The notes below the pieces were generated by a model. That model was not told the DNA's origin and ran no database searches. It saw only the letters and a program-made list of their open reading frames with translations. From Candidatus Thorarchaeota archaeon (GTDB taxonomy: Archaea; Asgardarchaeota; Thorarchaeia; Thorarchaeales; Thorarchaeaceae): a stretch of DNA of 40,114 bases. Below, in pieces: positions 32,935 to 40,114 of this stretch. Location of the stretch: positions 1-40,114 of the forward strand of contig JACAEL010000002.1 in assembly GCA_013388835.1 (NCBI GenBank), in the 5' to 3' direction. Both the position numbers and the translations under genes were made by a program. Numbering within the stretch: position 1 is the first letter of the stretch; every line of letters begins with the position of its first letter.

Positions 32935-34269
32935 CTAGCCCTGCTGCTTCTTGGGTCTCTTCGCCTCGTCCTCCGAGGATGCCAGCTCGCCCAGCGACTC
33001 CTTCATGATCCCCCTGAAGTCAAAGCCCATCATCTTTGATAGGAGTATCATTGGTAGTAGCACGTTGCCGAACACCTGGAACGCACCGGCGCCAGAGCCA
33101 CCATCCTCTCCGACAGCGCCACCACCGGCGCCTCCACCACCAAAGAGTGTGACATCGCCTATCTTGATGTGCTCGTATATCTGAGGAATCATTGACACAA
33201 AGTCCCTCGCGAAAGCCTGAGGCGAGTAGTCCTTTGCAGCCTCAAGGGTCTTCTTGATTCCCTCAGCCTGAGCCATCGTCACCTTTCTAATCCTGTCCGC
33301 CTCGGCGTTTGCAAGAATGGCGATTCTCTCAGCCTCGGCCTGGGCTTCCTGAAGGATTCTCTGGGCCTGGACTTCGACCTCCTGCTTGATCCTCCGCTGC
33401 TTCTCAGCCTCGGCGTTCAACTTCGCCACCTCGAGGTCCTTGGAAGCCTCTACTTCCGCCTTCTGCTTCTCGTAGCGCTTCTGCATCAGGTCCTTCTGGA
33501 GCTCGATCTCAAGCACGCTCTGCTCACGCTGCTTCTCCGCCTCCTGTATCGCCCTCAACTGCATCTGTTCCTGGACACCAACAAGCTGGTCACGCTCAAT
33601 CTCCTTCTCGCGAAGCGCACGGGAACGCTCGATGTCCCTCTGGCCAGTTGTCTGGTCCGCCTCAATCAGTGCCATCTGCGCAGTCCGGTGCATCTCCGCC
33701 TCACGCGGCTTGGACATGTCGCGAAGGAACGACTCGTTGACAACCGACACATCGACTAGCTCAACCGTCACGACCTTGAGACCCCACTCGCTGACTATGT
33801 CGATGAGCTCTTTCTTGATCGCCTCAATGATCTTCTGGCGCTCCTCCAGTATCTCCTCCACAGAGAGCTGAGCACAGGCTGTTCGTATCACCGACTCGAT
33901 GATGGCAGTGAGCCGCGATGGTATCTCGCTCCACTTGACGTTGTTGATGGTCGCGATAGCGTTCTCAGCCTGCCACTGCAACACAGCACTCAGCTTGATC
34001 TTCTGCTTTTCTCTCGATAGCACTGACTCTGCATGAATGTTGAGTTGCTGAACAGTCCTGTCAATTGCCAGTATCCTGTCGAAGAACGGCCTTCGGACGA
34101 CCATGCCGCCCTCGCCCTGCTTTATGGCCTTCCCCTTTCTCAGATGAACATAGAATATGTTCGGTTCGAATATCTTCACGTACTTGAAGAAGTAGAACAC
34201 CAGAAGGACAAGAACCAATACTCCTCCCAAGAATAGTGATACCACCAGATTGCCGAATACATCCTGCAT
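32935..34269 (-). CDS. Flotillin-like SPFH/band-7 protein
   Basis: 444 residues. One N-terminal membrane helix (about 8-30), then an SPFH domain (VHLRKGKAIKQGEGGMVVRRPFFDRI ... TINNVKWSEIPSRLTAIIESVIRT ... WGLKVVTVELVDVSV), then a ~170-residue charged coiled coil rich in Glu, Ala, Gln and Lys, and a Gly-rich C-terminus with a short hydrophobic patch. Flotillins oligomerise into membrane microdomain rings. The NfeD-like gene upstream on the same strand is its usual partner. A CTTTATAA box at 34489-34496 would give a ~190-nt leader, so floT may be transcribed on its own. Confidence 0.93.
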   Translation of the reverse strand: MQDVFGNLVVSLFLGGVLVLVLLVFYFFKYVKIFEPNIFYVHLRKGKAIKQGEGGMVVRRPFFDRILAIDRTVQQLNIHAESVLSREKQKIKLSAVLQWQAENAIATINNVKWSEIPSRLTAIIESVIRTACAQLSVEEILEERQKIIEAIKKELIDIVSEWGLKVVTVELVDVSVVNESFLRDMSKPREAEMHRTAQMALIEADQTTGQRDIERSRALREKEIERDQLVGVQEQMQLRAIQEAEKQREQSVLEIELQKDLMQKRYEKQKAEVEASKDLEVAKLNAEAEKQRRIKQEVEVQAQRILQEAQAEAERIAILANAEADRIRKVTMAQAEGIKKTLEAAKDYSPQAFARDFVSMIPQIYEHIKIGDVTLFGGGGAGGGAVGEDGGSGAGAFQVFGNVLLPMILLSKMMGFDFRGIMKESLGELASSEDEAKRPKKQQG

Positions 34270-34488
34270 GTGCCGTCACATCCTTCCTCTACCGGTCGCT
34301 GCTGTCAGCGCGTCACTCCCCATTCCCGATGTGCTGTTGCACATTCCCGACCGGGCTGAATGGGCCAGCCCTTCTAGAGCCCTGTGACAGTAGAACCACC
34401 ATTGGTGTCTGGCCACTGACTCCTACTCAGGAATGCGTCCCAGTCTTCGTTAGGGATACGCACTCAAGCTACAATGGGAAATGAAACG

Positions 34489-34496
34489 TTATAAAG
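34489..34496 (-). promoter_or_regulatory. TATA box for the flotillin gene
   Basis: CTTTATAA on the minus strand lies in the 290-nt space between the NfeD-like and flotillin genes, in otherwise GC-rich sequence. The predicted leader of ~190 nt is long for an archaeon. Confidence 0.45.
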
Positions 34497-34560
34497 ATAG
34501 GCCCGTGATGGCTGCCGCTTCCCGACTCGATTGATGAAGCTGCCATCTATCCACGGGGTA

Positions 34561-35454
34561 CTAGTCAGACTCATTCTCTTGAGGTGAGGCCTTCTCTCCC
34601 TCTCTCTGCTTCTTCGATTGCTTCTGAAGCCAGCGAACGAGGTCCCGGTTCGGATCGACATAGACATACTTGTCATTCGCAGAGATGATGAATAGGACAG
34701 TCCCCTTCTGGAACACCGACCCCTTTCGGAATGGGCGTGCGTTGAATCTGCGAAGTCCCATCTCGGTCTCTGTCCTCACCTCTCCAAAGTCATCCTTCAC
34801 AGTCGACGCCGCCTCCACCTGCCTTCCCACCAGATGCCTCGGTTCCAGGTAGTAGCCCGACTCAACAAATGCCTTGCCCAACACTGTTCGGACCGTGTAG
34901 ACGACCAGAGCAACACCGACGACTTGCCCCAGCACCTTCAATGGAAATGGCATCGGCAGTCCCTCGTAGTAGAACACCAGTCCGAAGAAACCAAAGAAGA
35001 TCAGGCCGGTCCCTATCGTCACACCAAAGGGTGCCCCCTGCTCACTCTCAAAGAAGCCTGAATGCTCTGTCGAAGGCAGGTCATGACCAACATCAACTTC
35101 GCCATGCTCAAGATCATGCTCAATGTCTTGGTCGATATCATAGTCGACATCCTGCGGGACATCCAGGTCCATGCCATGGTCCACATCATGTTCAACGTCA
35201 TGTTCAATGTCCTGATCGATGTCTTGGTCTATGTCATGTCCAACATCCTGGTCTATGTCATGTTCAACGTCTTGGTCTATGTCATGTTCAACGTCCTGGT
35301 CTACATCATGGTCGACCTCGTGGTCCGCCATATCGGACAGCACCGAGAAGACCCTGCCTAGGGCGAAGAGACCGAATGTGTAGAACAGCCCAAGCAGGAA
35401 GATAGCGAGTGATACCTCTCTGAGCAACGCAGCCAGCTCTAGGAACTCTTGCAC
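34561..35454 (-). CDS. NfeD-like membrane protein with Asp/His-rich tandem repeat
   Basis: 297 residues. A membrane helix (about 14-35) is followed by ~80 residues (44-125) built from the 4-residue unit D-[IV]-[DE]-[QH]. Two further membrane segments lie at about 143-160 and 168-190, then an OB-fold-like C-terminus (LVGRQVEAASTVKDDFGEVRT ... VLFIISANDKYVYVDP) as in NfeD. NfeD-like proteins pair with flotillins in membrane microdomains. The repeat is not part of the family and, on the predicted topology, lies between membrane helices; its acid/His spacing suggests binding of divalent cations. GTG start. Likely not in one transcript with floT given the intervening promoter. Confidence 0.85.
   Translation of the reverse strand: MQEFLELAALLREVSLAIFLLGLFYTFGLFALGRVFSVLSDMADHEVDHDVDQDVEHDIDQDVEHDIDQDVGHDIDQDIDQDIEHDVEHDVDHGMDLDVPQDVDYDIDQDIEHDLEHGEVDVGHDLPSTEHSGFFESEQGAPFGVTIGTGLIFFGFFGLVFYYEGLPMPFPLKVLGQVVGVALVVYTVRTVLGKAFVESGYYLEPRHLVGRQVEAASTVKDDFGEVRTETEMGLRRFNARPFRKGSVFQKGTVLFIISANDKYVYVDPNRDLVRWLQKQSKKQREGEKASPQENESD
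35080..35325 (-). repeat. Tandem 24-nt/12-nt repeat inside the NfeD-like gene
   Basis: On the minus strand the unit GACGTTGAACATGACATAGA plus CCAA (24 nt, encoding DVEHDIDQ) recurs with small changes, giving about twenty 4-residue repeats. Slippage could change copy number. Confidence 0.85.
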
Positions 35455-35875
35455 AGTGCTTCGGCCTCCGTCAGACCGTTCGTGCCCTCCGGACCGGTCC
35501 TGTGTATGATTACCATCTGTATGAATATAAACTCTGAGGGCGGTCCCAGTCTTCCTCTCGCCATCCTGGCACGTACCCGCAACCTCAATGAGCCCACTGA
35601 GTGTACCACCGCCCCTTCAGAGCGACAATGTCTGCAGGAATGCTGCCAATGCGCATATCAGAGCCCCTGCACGCTGCAGACTACTCTCACTACGGCTACC
35701 GAATGACACCGGAAACAGTGCGGAACCCTGCCCAACTCTTGCTTCAGGCGCGGGCACTACGGCTGTAGACTACACATGAACAATGGTCGTGGACGGAGTG
35801 AATCAGCCAGGCAGCAGAAGCATCGATTCCTTGTTCATCCACCCCGAGAATCCTAGTATCTGTCTGCGCGGCCTG
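35455..35875. other. Intergenic region, 5' of NfeD-like gene and 3' of STAND NTPase gene
   Basis: Apart from the promoter described separately at 35491-35531, about 340 nt hold no gene-like frame, repeat or clear RNA structure. Confidence 0.5.
35491..35531 (-). promoter_or_regulatory. NfeD promoter with 10-bp palindrome
   Basis: TTTATATTC on the minus strand (35523-35531) is a TATA box; GGACCGGTCC (35491-35500), a perfect palindrome, falls where transcription should begin, about 40 nt before the GTG start. A possible operator. Confidence 0.45.
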
Positions 35876-38038
35876 TCAGAGTTGATCAGAACTGTAGTAT
35901 CTATCGTAGAGGCCCGCATCCTTGAGCGCCTTCTGACATTCCGCGTCGTTTCGAATCGTGCCAATTCTCAACATCCCTTCTATTACCGAGTGTTCAGCCT
36001 CGCTGCTGGATAGATACTCCCGAATCTCGGGAAGCCTGCACTGTACTGCCTCTTCTATCATCTGGTTGTTGGAGCGATCGGCCATACTGCCTACGAGTTG
36101 AACCATGAGCCATAGCTTGTTCGACTGTCGAATGGCGCTTGCAAGCTTTGGGACGGAGGACATCACTGCTGACCGGATGTCCACCTTCTCTCTCAGTTCC
36201 CGCCAGTCTTTGATAGCCCAGATGACCAGCCACGGCTCGTCCGAGTCTAGAATGGCGCTGGCAAGAACCCCAGCGACTTTGTCACAGCCGGTGGTCGTGT
36301 TCAAAGCCCGGACCCGCCTGAGTACAATCATGAGGTCGTATGCGGTGTCCACTTTAGCAAGGCCCGCTGCAAACTCCGCCGGTATGGACATGAGATAGTC
36401 ATACATTCCCTTGGAAAGGTCTTTTGCTAGGTGTCGCATCGACATGGCAAGGATGACAGCAGCCCGGTCCTCTTCTTGGTTGGTCAGGAGGTAGTGATGG
36501 ACCGCAATGATGGCTTGCTCTTTAGGCCCCACAGGATTACCGGCCTGAATCTGCAAGGGGGTCCCACTTCGCATGAGTTTCATACTCAGGAATTGCTCGA
36601 ACGACTTCTTCACATCTTTAAACTCATCGGGGTACACTCTTGGCAGCTCTTCGGCTATGCTGAGGTGTGGATGGAGCAGGTCATTCTCCGTGCCCACAAG
36701 ATCGCCCCTATCCCAGAGGATGTTGATGATTCCCGGTGACATGCGTTGACTCGCCTGGGGTTCGAGGACTTCGCATAGCAGAGGCCTATAGGCGGGAATC
36801 TCCATGCTGGAGTAGATGCTGACGAAAAGCAACACCCGTCTCACCATAACTCTCAACTGATCATAGTTTTCTGGCTTCATGGCGTCGAGTATTCCCCTTA
36901 TGACTGAATACTCGTAGTAGTTGCATAGCGACTTCTTCAGGTCGGCCTTCTTGACCTGCTCGACATCCCCAGCATGCTTGGTGCCCACGTCACTGAGAAG
37001 AAACTTGAGGAGGACAAGACTCTCCCTCGACTTGGACGTGTACTGACGCATCAGCTCCTCACGATCTTCAAGAGATTCGGAGTACGATTCCACGATCTGC
37101 TTAATGGCTTTCTCGAAATCATCTGATTCGAGCGTGAAGTACGAGAGTCCTGACTCCTCCTGTGCACTCTTGGCATATCCGTCGTCCGGTCTCAGTAGTC
37201 TCTCCCATTCCTTCTTGTCTTCTGCGACCGACGCTCTGGTGACTCTGGCGACGAGAAGGCATCTCACATTCTTCTCGAATTGACCTCGCAAGTCATTCAT
37301 GCACTTTCCAACCAGACCAGGAGTCAGGTGTACATTGTCTATGATGACAAGTGCCATGCTGTTTGAGAGACCTTGCTTGGCCATGCGGTCACTCACACCC
37401 CGGATACACTCGGTGGGATCTCCGAATCCGAGCCTTCCCGCGTCCCAGTACACTACGAACCGCCATCCCCGCTTGGTCAGCAGCTCGTACCCGAGGTGCA
37501 GGGTTAAGGTGGTCTTGCCGGCGCCGGACAACGCGAGCAACATGGTGACGCTGTTGTCTTGAATCGCCTTGAAGAGGTCATCCAGTTTCTCTCTGCGACA
37601 GACATGCTCCTCGAAGTCCACCCACTTTGGGGGAATCCTAAACCATATCGGCTCAGTCTTCTCTCGCATCTGGAGTTCTCTTTGGAGGATGGGGGCGATC
37701 TTCTCTATCCACCTCTCAGCCTCTAGTCTCGCGCGCCGATAGTTGATTAGATGAAACAATGGATAGAAGAACAATAAGGACGCGACCGCTCTGACGTCAG
37801 CAAGATAGTCAATCAGGTGGCGGGGATTGTCCCATCCCTGTGCAATGAAAAGGGAATAGAAGAGCAGAACGCCACCGAAGGACAGTGCGAGGACTGGACC
37901 TATGGCGAGTGCTTCGAACTGGGTCAGGGTTCGGACCTCCTCCACTATTGGCGGCCCGGGTCTCCCTCTTACCCGCGACCTGATCCGTATTCCTGCCTCA
38001 CGCAATCCGTCAAGCATGTGCGAAGACATCCCTCTCAT
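35876..38038 (-). CDS. Membrane-anchored STAND-type P-loop NTPase
   Basis: 720 residues. Two membrane helices near the N-terminus (about 42-66 and 84-100) are followed by a helical linker and the segment VCRREKLDDLFKAI that precedes STAND/NACHT modules. Walker A is LALSGAGKTTLTL (172-177 GAGKTT), Walker B ALVIIDNVH (229-237), and VRCLLVARVTR resembles sensor 1. Beyond ~330 come a winged-helix-like region and long helical repeats to the C-terminus. STAND ATPases act as signal-dependent switches in defence and regulation; no effector domain (nuclease, TIR, protease) is evident, so the membrane helices might be the effector. ATG 38038; ATG 38029 or 38017 possible. Confidence 0.83.
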   Translation of the reverse strand: MRGMSSHMLDGLREAGIRIRSRVRGRPGPPIVEEVRTLTQFEALAIGPVLALSFGGVLLFYSLFIAQGWDNPRHLIDYLADVRAVASLLFFYPLFHLINYRRARLEAERWIEKIAPILQRELQMREKTEPIWFRIPPKWVDFEEHVCRREKLDDLFKAIQDNSVTMLLALSGAGKTTLTLHLGYELLTKRGWRFVVYWDAGRLGFGDPTECIRGVSDRMAKQGLSNSMALVIIDNVHLTPGLVGKCMNDLRGQFEKNVRCLLVARVTRASVAEDKKEWERLLRPDDGYAKSAQEESGLSYFTLESDDFEKAIKQIVESYSESLEDREELMRQYTSKSRESLVLLKFLLSDVGTKHAGDVEQVKKADLKKSLCNYYEYSVIRGILDAMKPENYDQLRVMVRRVLLFVSIYSSMEIPAYRPLLCEVLEPQASQRMSPGIINILWDRGDLVGTENDLLHPHLSIAEELPRVYPDEFKDVKKSFEQFLSMKLMRSGTPLQIQAGNPVGPKEQAIIAVHHYLLTNQEEDRAAVILAMSMRHLAKDLSKGMYDYLMSIPAEFAAGLAKVDTAYDLMIVLRRVRALNTTTGCDKVAGVLASAILDSDEPWLVIWAIKDWRELREKVDIRSAVMSSVPKLASAIRQSNKLWLMVQLVGSMADRSNNQMIEEAVQCRLPEIREYLSSSEAEHSVIEGMLRIGTIRNDAECQKALKDAGLYDRYYSSDQL

Positions 38039-38345
38039 GCTTCGAACGGGTTCTGATGATCAGGCGTGGCATATGAGCTCTTCTGGTTCAGAGGAGTTCT
38101 GCCTGTCCACATTCTCGTTCCCTTGCTATTGGGGCTGCAATCGGGAGAGACGACTCAGAGAGACCCAGTGACATACCGGATGCACGAGCGACCTGAGCGA
38201 AAGAATAACGCAGCGTACAGGGTCTCCATGCTCGCACGGGCCTGCACACACATGTACAAATCGCGTTTCGACCAGTGTGGGTGCAGAACACCAATTCCTT
38301 ATCATGAGGGGACCAGGATAGCCAGAACGTCCGTATGGGAACTGA

Positions 38346-38456
38346 GAGCTCGAGGTCGGTTCGACACCTCATGAGACCTCGAGGAGTGACCCCAGTGCCG
38401 TCTCCTGGGAGTGACAAGACTCCTGTGTCCAATTCTGTCCAACTGAAAATGAACGG
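38346..38456 (+). repeat. Structured dispersed element, copy B
   Basis: Aligns with 5718-5827 at about 74%. Hairpin 1: CGAGGTC (38351-38357) with GACCTCG (38375-38381), 7 bp. Hairpin 2: AGGAGT (38382-38387) with ACTCCT (38419-38424), extended by an inner CCCAG (38391-38395) with CTGGG (38405-38409). The outermost pair of hairpin 1 is C-G here and G-C in the other copy, a compensatory change. Located upstream of both flanking genes. Function unknown. Confidence 0.65.
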
Positions 38457-38637
38457 TACATGTGCACCACGCAGTGATGTCCAAGGCCGTCCAACCTCTG
38501 GGGAGCTGCTGCTGACCCGTGAAGTGATACGGCATCAGCGGCAACAATACGACTCATCAATGGTTTTAGTATGGGAGTGTGCAGAACGCTGCGTTCCGAG
38601 GGCAACGATGGGTGATGCGCACCGACATCCAAAGAAT

Positions 38638-38653
38638 GTTAATATGGTATATG
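38638..38653 (+). promoter_or_regulatory. TATA box of the YbjN-like gene
   Basis: GTTAATATGGTATATG lies ~30-40 nt before the GTG at 38682, which would make a nearly leaderless transcript. Confidence 0.5.
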
Positions 38654-38681
38654 CGGGTGATTGGGTTGAGGTGTTCGTTGC

Positions 38682-39074
38682 GTGGGTATCATCGACCATG
38701 TTTCGAATCTCTTGAGTCAAGCGGACATAAAGTACACCCGTGAGGGCAATGCTCTCACCATGAGATGGAAGACAGACCACTTTGAAGACCTGAAAATAAA
38801 GGTAGTTGCTAACAGGGACGAATCGTGGCTCTACATTGTCGCGCCATTCACTAACTTTCACCAGGTCGGCGAGGCGAACAAGATGAAGTTGGCCTTCGAT
38901 ATGCTGAAGGAGTCATGGCGAGCCAATGGAGTGAAGTTTGCCATCGACGATGATGATGATATCATTGTCATAGCCGAGACAAACGACACGGACCTTAACG
39001 TCCAAGAGGTCAGGACCCTGGTGGGTCATGTGGTTCATGCATGCGACCGGCTTTGGGAAATATATCCCGGTTAG
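38682..39074 (+). CDS. YbjN-like (secretion-chaperone-fold) small protein
   Basis: 130 residues. An α-β-β-β-α pattern: an N-terminal helix (GIIDHVSNLLSQADIKY), three strands (LTMRW, LKIKVVANRD, LYIVAPFTNF), a helix (ANKMKLAFDMLKESWRANG), strands around VKFAIDDDDDIIVIAE and a last helix (EVRTLVGHVVHACDRLWEIY). This matches YbjN and type III secretion chaperone-like domains, which bind other proteins. GTG start next to a good TATA box. No specific partner visible. Confidence 0.65.
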   Translation: MGIIDHVSNLLSQADIKYTREGNALTMRWKTDHFEDLKIKVVANRDESWLYIVAPFTNFHQVGEANKMKLAFDMLKESWRANGVKFAIDDDDDIIVIAETNDTDLNVQEVRTLVGHVVHACDRLWEIYPG

Positions 39075-39191
39075 TCGAGTTCTGTATAGACAACACGTTG
39101 CGGCTCAGTTCCAGTGGACTGGGCCGTATCCCGTTTTTTTCGACACCTTGATAAGAGTGCTCGCTCGTTCTCGACTTCTGGCGAGACTCTG

Positions 39192-39728
39192 ATGACTTCA
39201 ACCACACCAGTGCCATTCCCGCCCGAGAAACGAGAGCGCCTTGTCGCCATACTGTATCCGAAGAGGATTGGGTTTCTGTGGGCGTACGTGGTTGGCGTGA
39301 TAGTATTCATGGTGGGCTTCCTTTCGAACGTAGCGGCTTCGGCAGGGTGGATTATTCACAACGAGCTGTCATGGGACATTTCCATAATTGGTCTTGTGGC
39401 AGGCGCACTCATAGTGTCAGAGGCGGAAACGCGGCGTCGATCCACGCTGTACATAATCACAACATGGAACGTACGGGTCAGGACAGGACTGCTAAGGAAG
39501 AGAACAGTGCGCCTGTTCTATGACCAGATAAAGGAAATACGACTGCAGGTCGATCCGCAACGAAGGCGCATTTCGATTGGAGATTTGCAGTTCTACTCAC
39601 AAGCTGGAGGAGATACTCCCGTCCTTGTCTTCAGGGACGTCTACAGTCCCGATGGCATAAAGGAGCTGATAACCCGGTTCATCGAGACCACTCCCAGCAC
39701 GCCACCCTGGGCCCATGTGCCACGCTGA
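39192..39728 (+). CDS. Membrane protein with bacterial-PH-like (bPH2/YdbT-type) domain
   Basis: About 178 residues from ATG 39192. Two membrane helices (about 25-50 and 60-78) are followed by TLYIITTWNVRVRTGLLRKRTVRLFYDQIKEIRLQVDPQRRRISIGDLQFYS and then VLVFRDVYSPDGIKELITRFIE, the strand order and I-x-D-[LI]-x-[FV] wording of membrane-attached PH-like domains. The frame open from 39114 would add 26 unlikely residues. Function unknown; such proteins may sense or organise the membrane. Confidence 0.75.
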   Translation: MTSTTPVPFPPEKRERLVAILYPKRIGFLWAYVVGVIVFMVGFLSNVAASAGWIIHNELSWDISIIGLVAGALIVSEAETRRRSTLYIITTWNVRVRTGLLRKRTVRLFYDQIKEIRLQVDPQRRRISIGDLQFYSQAGGDTPVLVFRDVYSPDGIKELITRFIETTPSTPPWAHVPR

Positions 39729-39846
39729 GACTGGTGCGTCGGACGGATCAAGTAGTCTTAGCAATCCTCAATAGGCAGTGGAGCCCAATAGTCCTGTCTG
39801 CTTGAGAGCAGGTCAGGGTGTTTGTGCGTTGAGCAGGGCGACAATA

Positions 39847-40114
39847 ATGTACACGACGCACAGTGGTGAGGCGCTGAAGACAGAGCTAGACACAGGTCTC
39901 ATGACACTTGACTTCAACCAACTGACAATATCCTCAATCGACCTCTCAGAAGTCCATCGGTTCGAGGACCTTCGTGAACTCTCACTCTCGAACAACTACA
40001 TCACAAGCCTTGACCTGACTCCGCTTCGTGCCTGCAGGAGACTTGAGTCGGTGGACCTATCGGCCAATGCTCTCTCAGAGGCCCGGCTGGAGCCCATATG
40101 CGAGTGTCCGCGAC
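39847..40114 (+). CDS. Leucine-rich-repeat protein, 3' partial
   Basis: ATG at 39847; 89 codons visible before the window ends with the frame open. A short N-terminal cap leads into LRRs of the form L-x-x-L-x-L-x-x-N: FEDLRELSLSNNYITSLDLTPLRACRRLESVDLSANALSEARLEPI. Protein-binding module. LRR proteins are plentiful in Asgard archaea and rare in most other archaea. Whether further domains follow cannot be seen. Confidence 0.85.
   Translation, partial: MYTTHSGEALKTELDTGLMTLDFNQLTISSIDLSEVHRFEDLRELSLSNNYITSLDLTPLRACRRLESVDLSANALSEARLEPICECPR

Larger units (their letters stand above)
38039..38681. other. Long intergenic region with structured element
   Basis: About 640 nt between divergent genes. 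Contains the second copy of the structured element (38346-38456) and the promoter of the YbjN-like gene at its right end. Frames inside it lack domain-like content. Confidence 0.5.

Noticed and set aside
35080-35325. Tandem repeats as a possible CRISPR array
   Set aside because: Units are contiguous, in frame, and encode a regular peptide; there are no spacers.
34869-35405. Long plus-strand frame (about 178 codons, rich in His, Gly, Pro and Arg)
   Set aside because: It is the reverse image of the Asp/His repeat in the NfeD-like gene; the repeat DNA keeps several frames open and the translation is low-complexity.
1-40114. tRNA or rRNA genes
   Set aside because: T-loop-like GTTCGAA strings occur only inside coding regions (for example near 34150 and 18580) without matching arms.

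Overview
The window is 40,114 nt of gene-dense, moderately GC-rich DNA and is probably archaeal, most likely from an Asgard (Thorarchaeia-like) lineage. Reasons: AT-rich TATA-type boxes about 25-45 nt upstream of starts rather than -35/-10 promoters; many GTG and TTG starts; a thymidylate synthase of the short archaeal type; a DinB with an archaeal-looking C-terminal clamp motif; and a leucine-rich-repeat protein, a LURP-one/scramblase-like protein and a large membrane STAND NTPase of kinds common in Asgard genomes. The lineage is inference. No rRNA, tRNA or CRISPR array was seen.

Layout. 1-3820: tight histidine operon hisC(partial)-hisB-hisH-hisA-hisF-hisI. 3944-5631: a membrane/zinc-ribbon protein and a LURP-one/scramblase-like protein. 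5632-5992: non-coding, with the first copy of a structured ~110-nt element whose second copy lies at 38346. 5993-7998: a GbsR/MarR-like regulator and a phytoene-desaturase-like flavoenzyme, with a palindrome at their promoter. 8272-10738: TrmO, MscS and CorA. 11290-13446: EutA-like reactivase, a possible small ORF and a small membrane protein. 13575-15979: a flavin-binding protein, a TIM-barrel isomerase-like protein and a serine racemase/dehydratase-like PLP enzyme.

16035-19414 is the most unusual locus. Four genes overlap end to end: a von Willebrand A/zinc-ribbon protein, an archaeal-type thymidylate synthase with the full catalytic set, a QueC-like ATP-dependent ligase, and a shortened pyruvate-kinase homologue lacking the C-terminal domain. 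The translation overlaps (TAATG, 8 nt, GTGA) argue that they work together. I infer a nucleotide- or base-modification pathway, possibly linked to conflict or repair, with dinB just downstream.

20821-30393: a histidine kinase with a degenerate receiver, a three-gene membrane protein/ABC exporter operon, a P1B-2 heavy-metal ATPase, and a second histidine kinase ending in a thioredoxin-like CxxC domain. No response regulator is seen. 30770-32801: sulfur-handling genes (DsrE-like, membrane partner, TusA) and a YkgJ-type cysteine-cluster protein. 32935-35454: flotillin and an NfeD-like partner carrying an ~80-residue Asp/His repeat. 35876-40114: membrane STAND NTPase, the second structured element, a YbjN-like protein, a PH-like membrane protein and the start of an LRR protein cut by the window edge.
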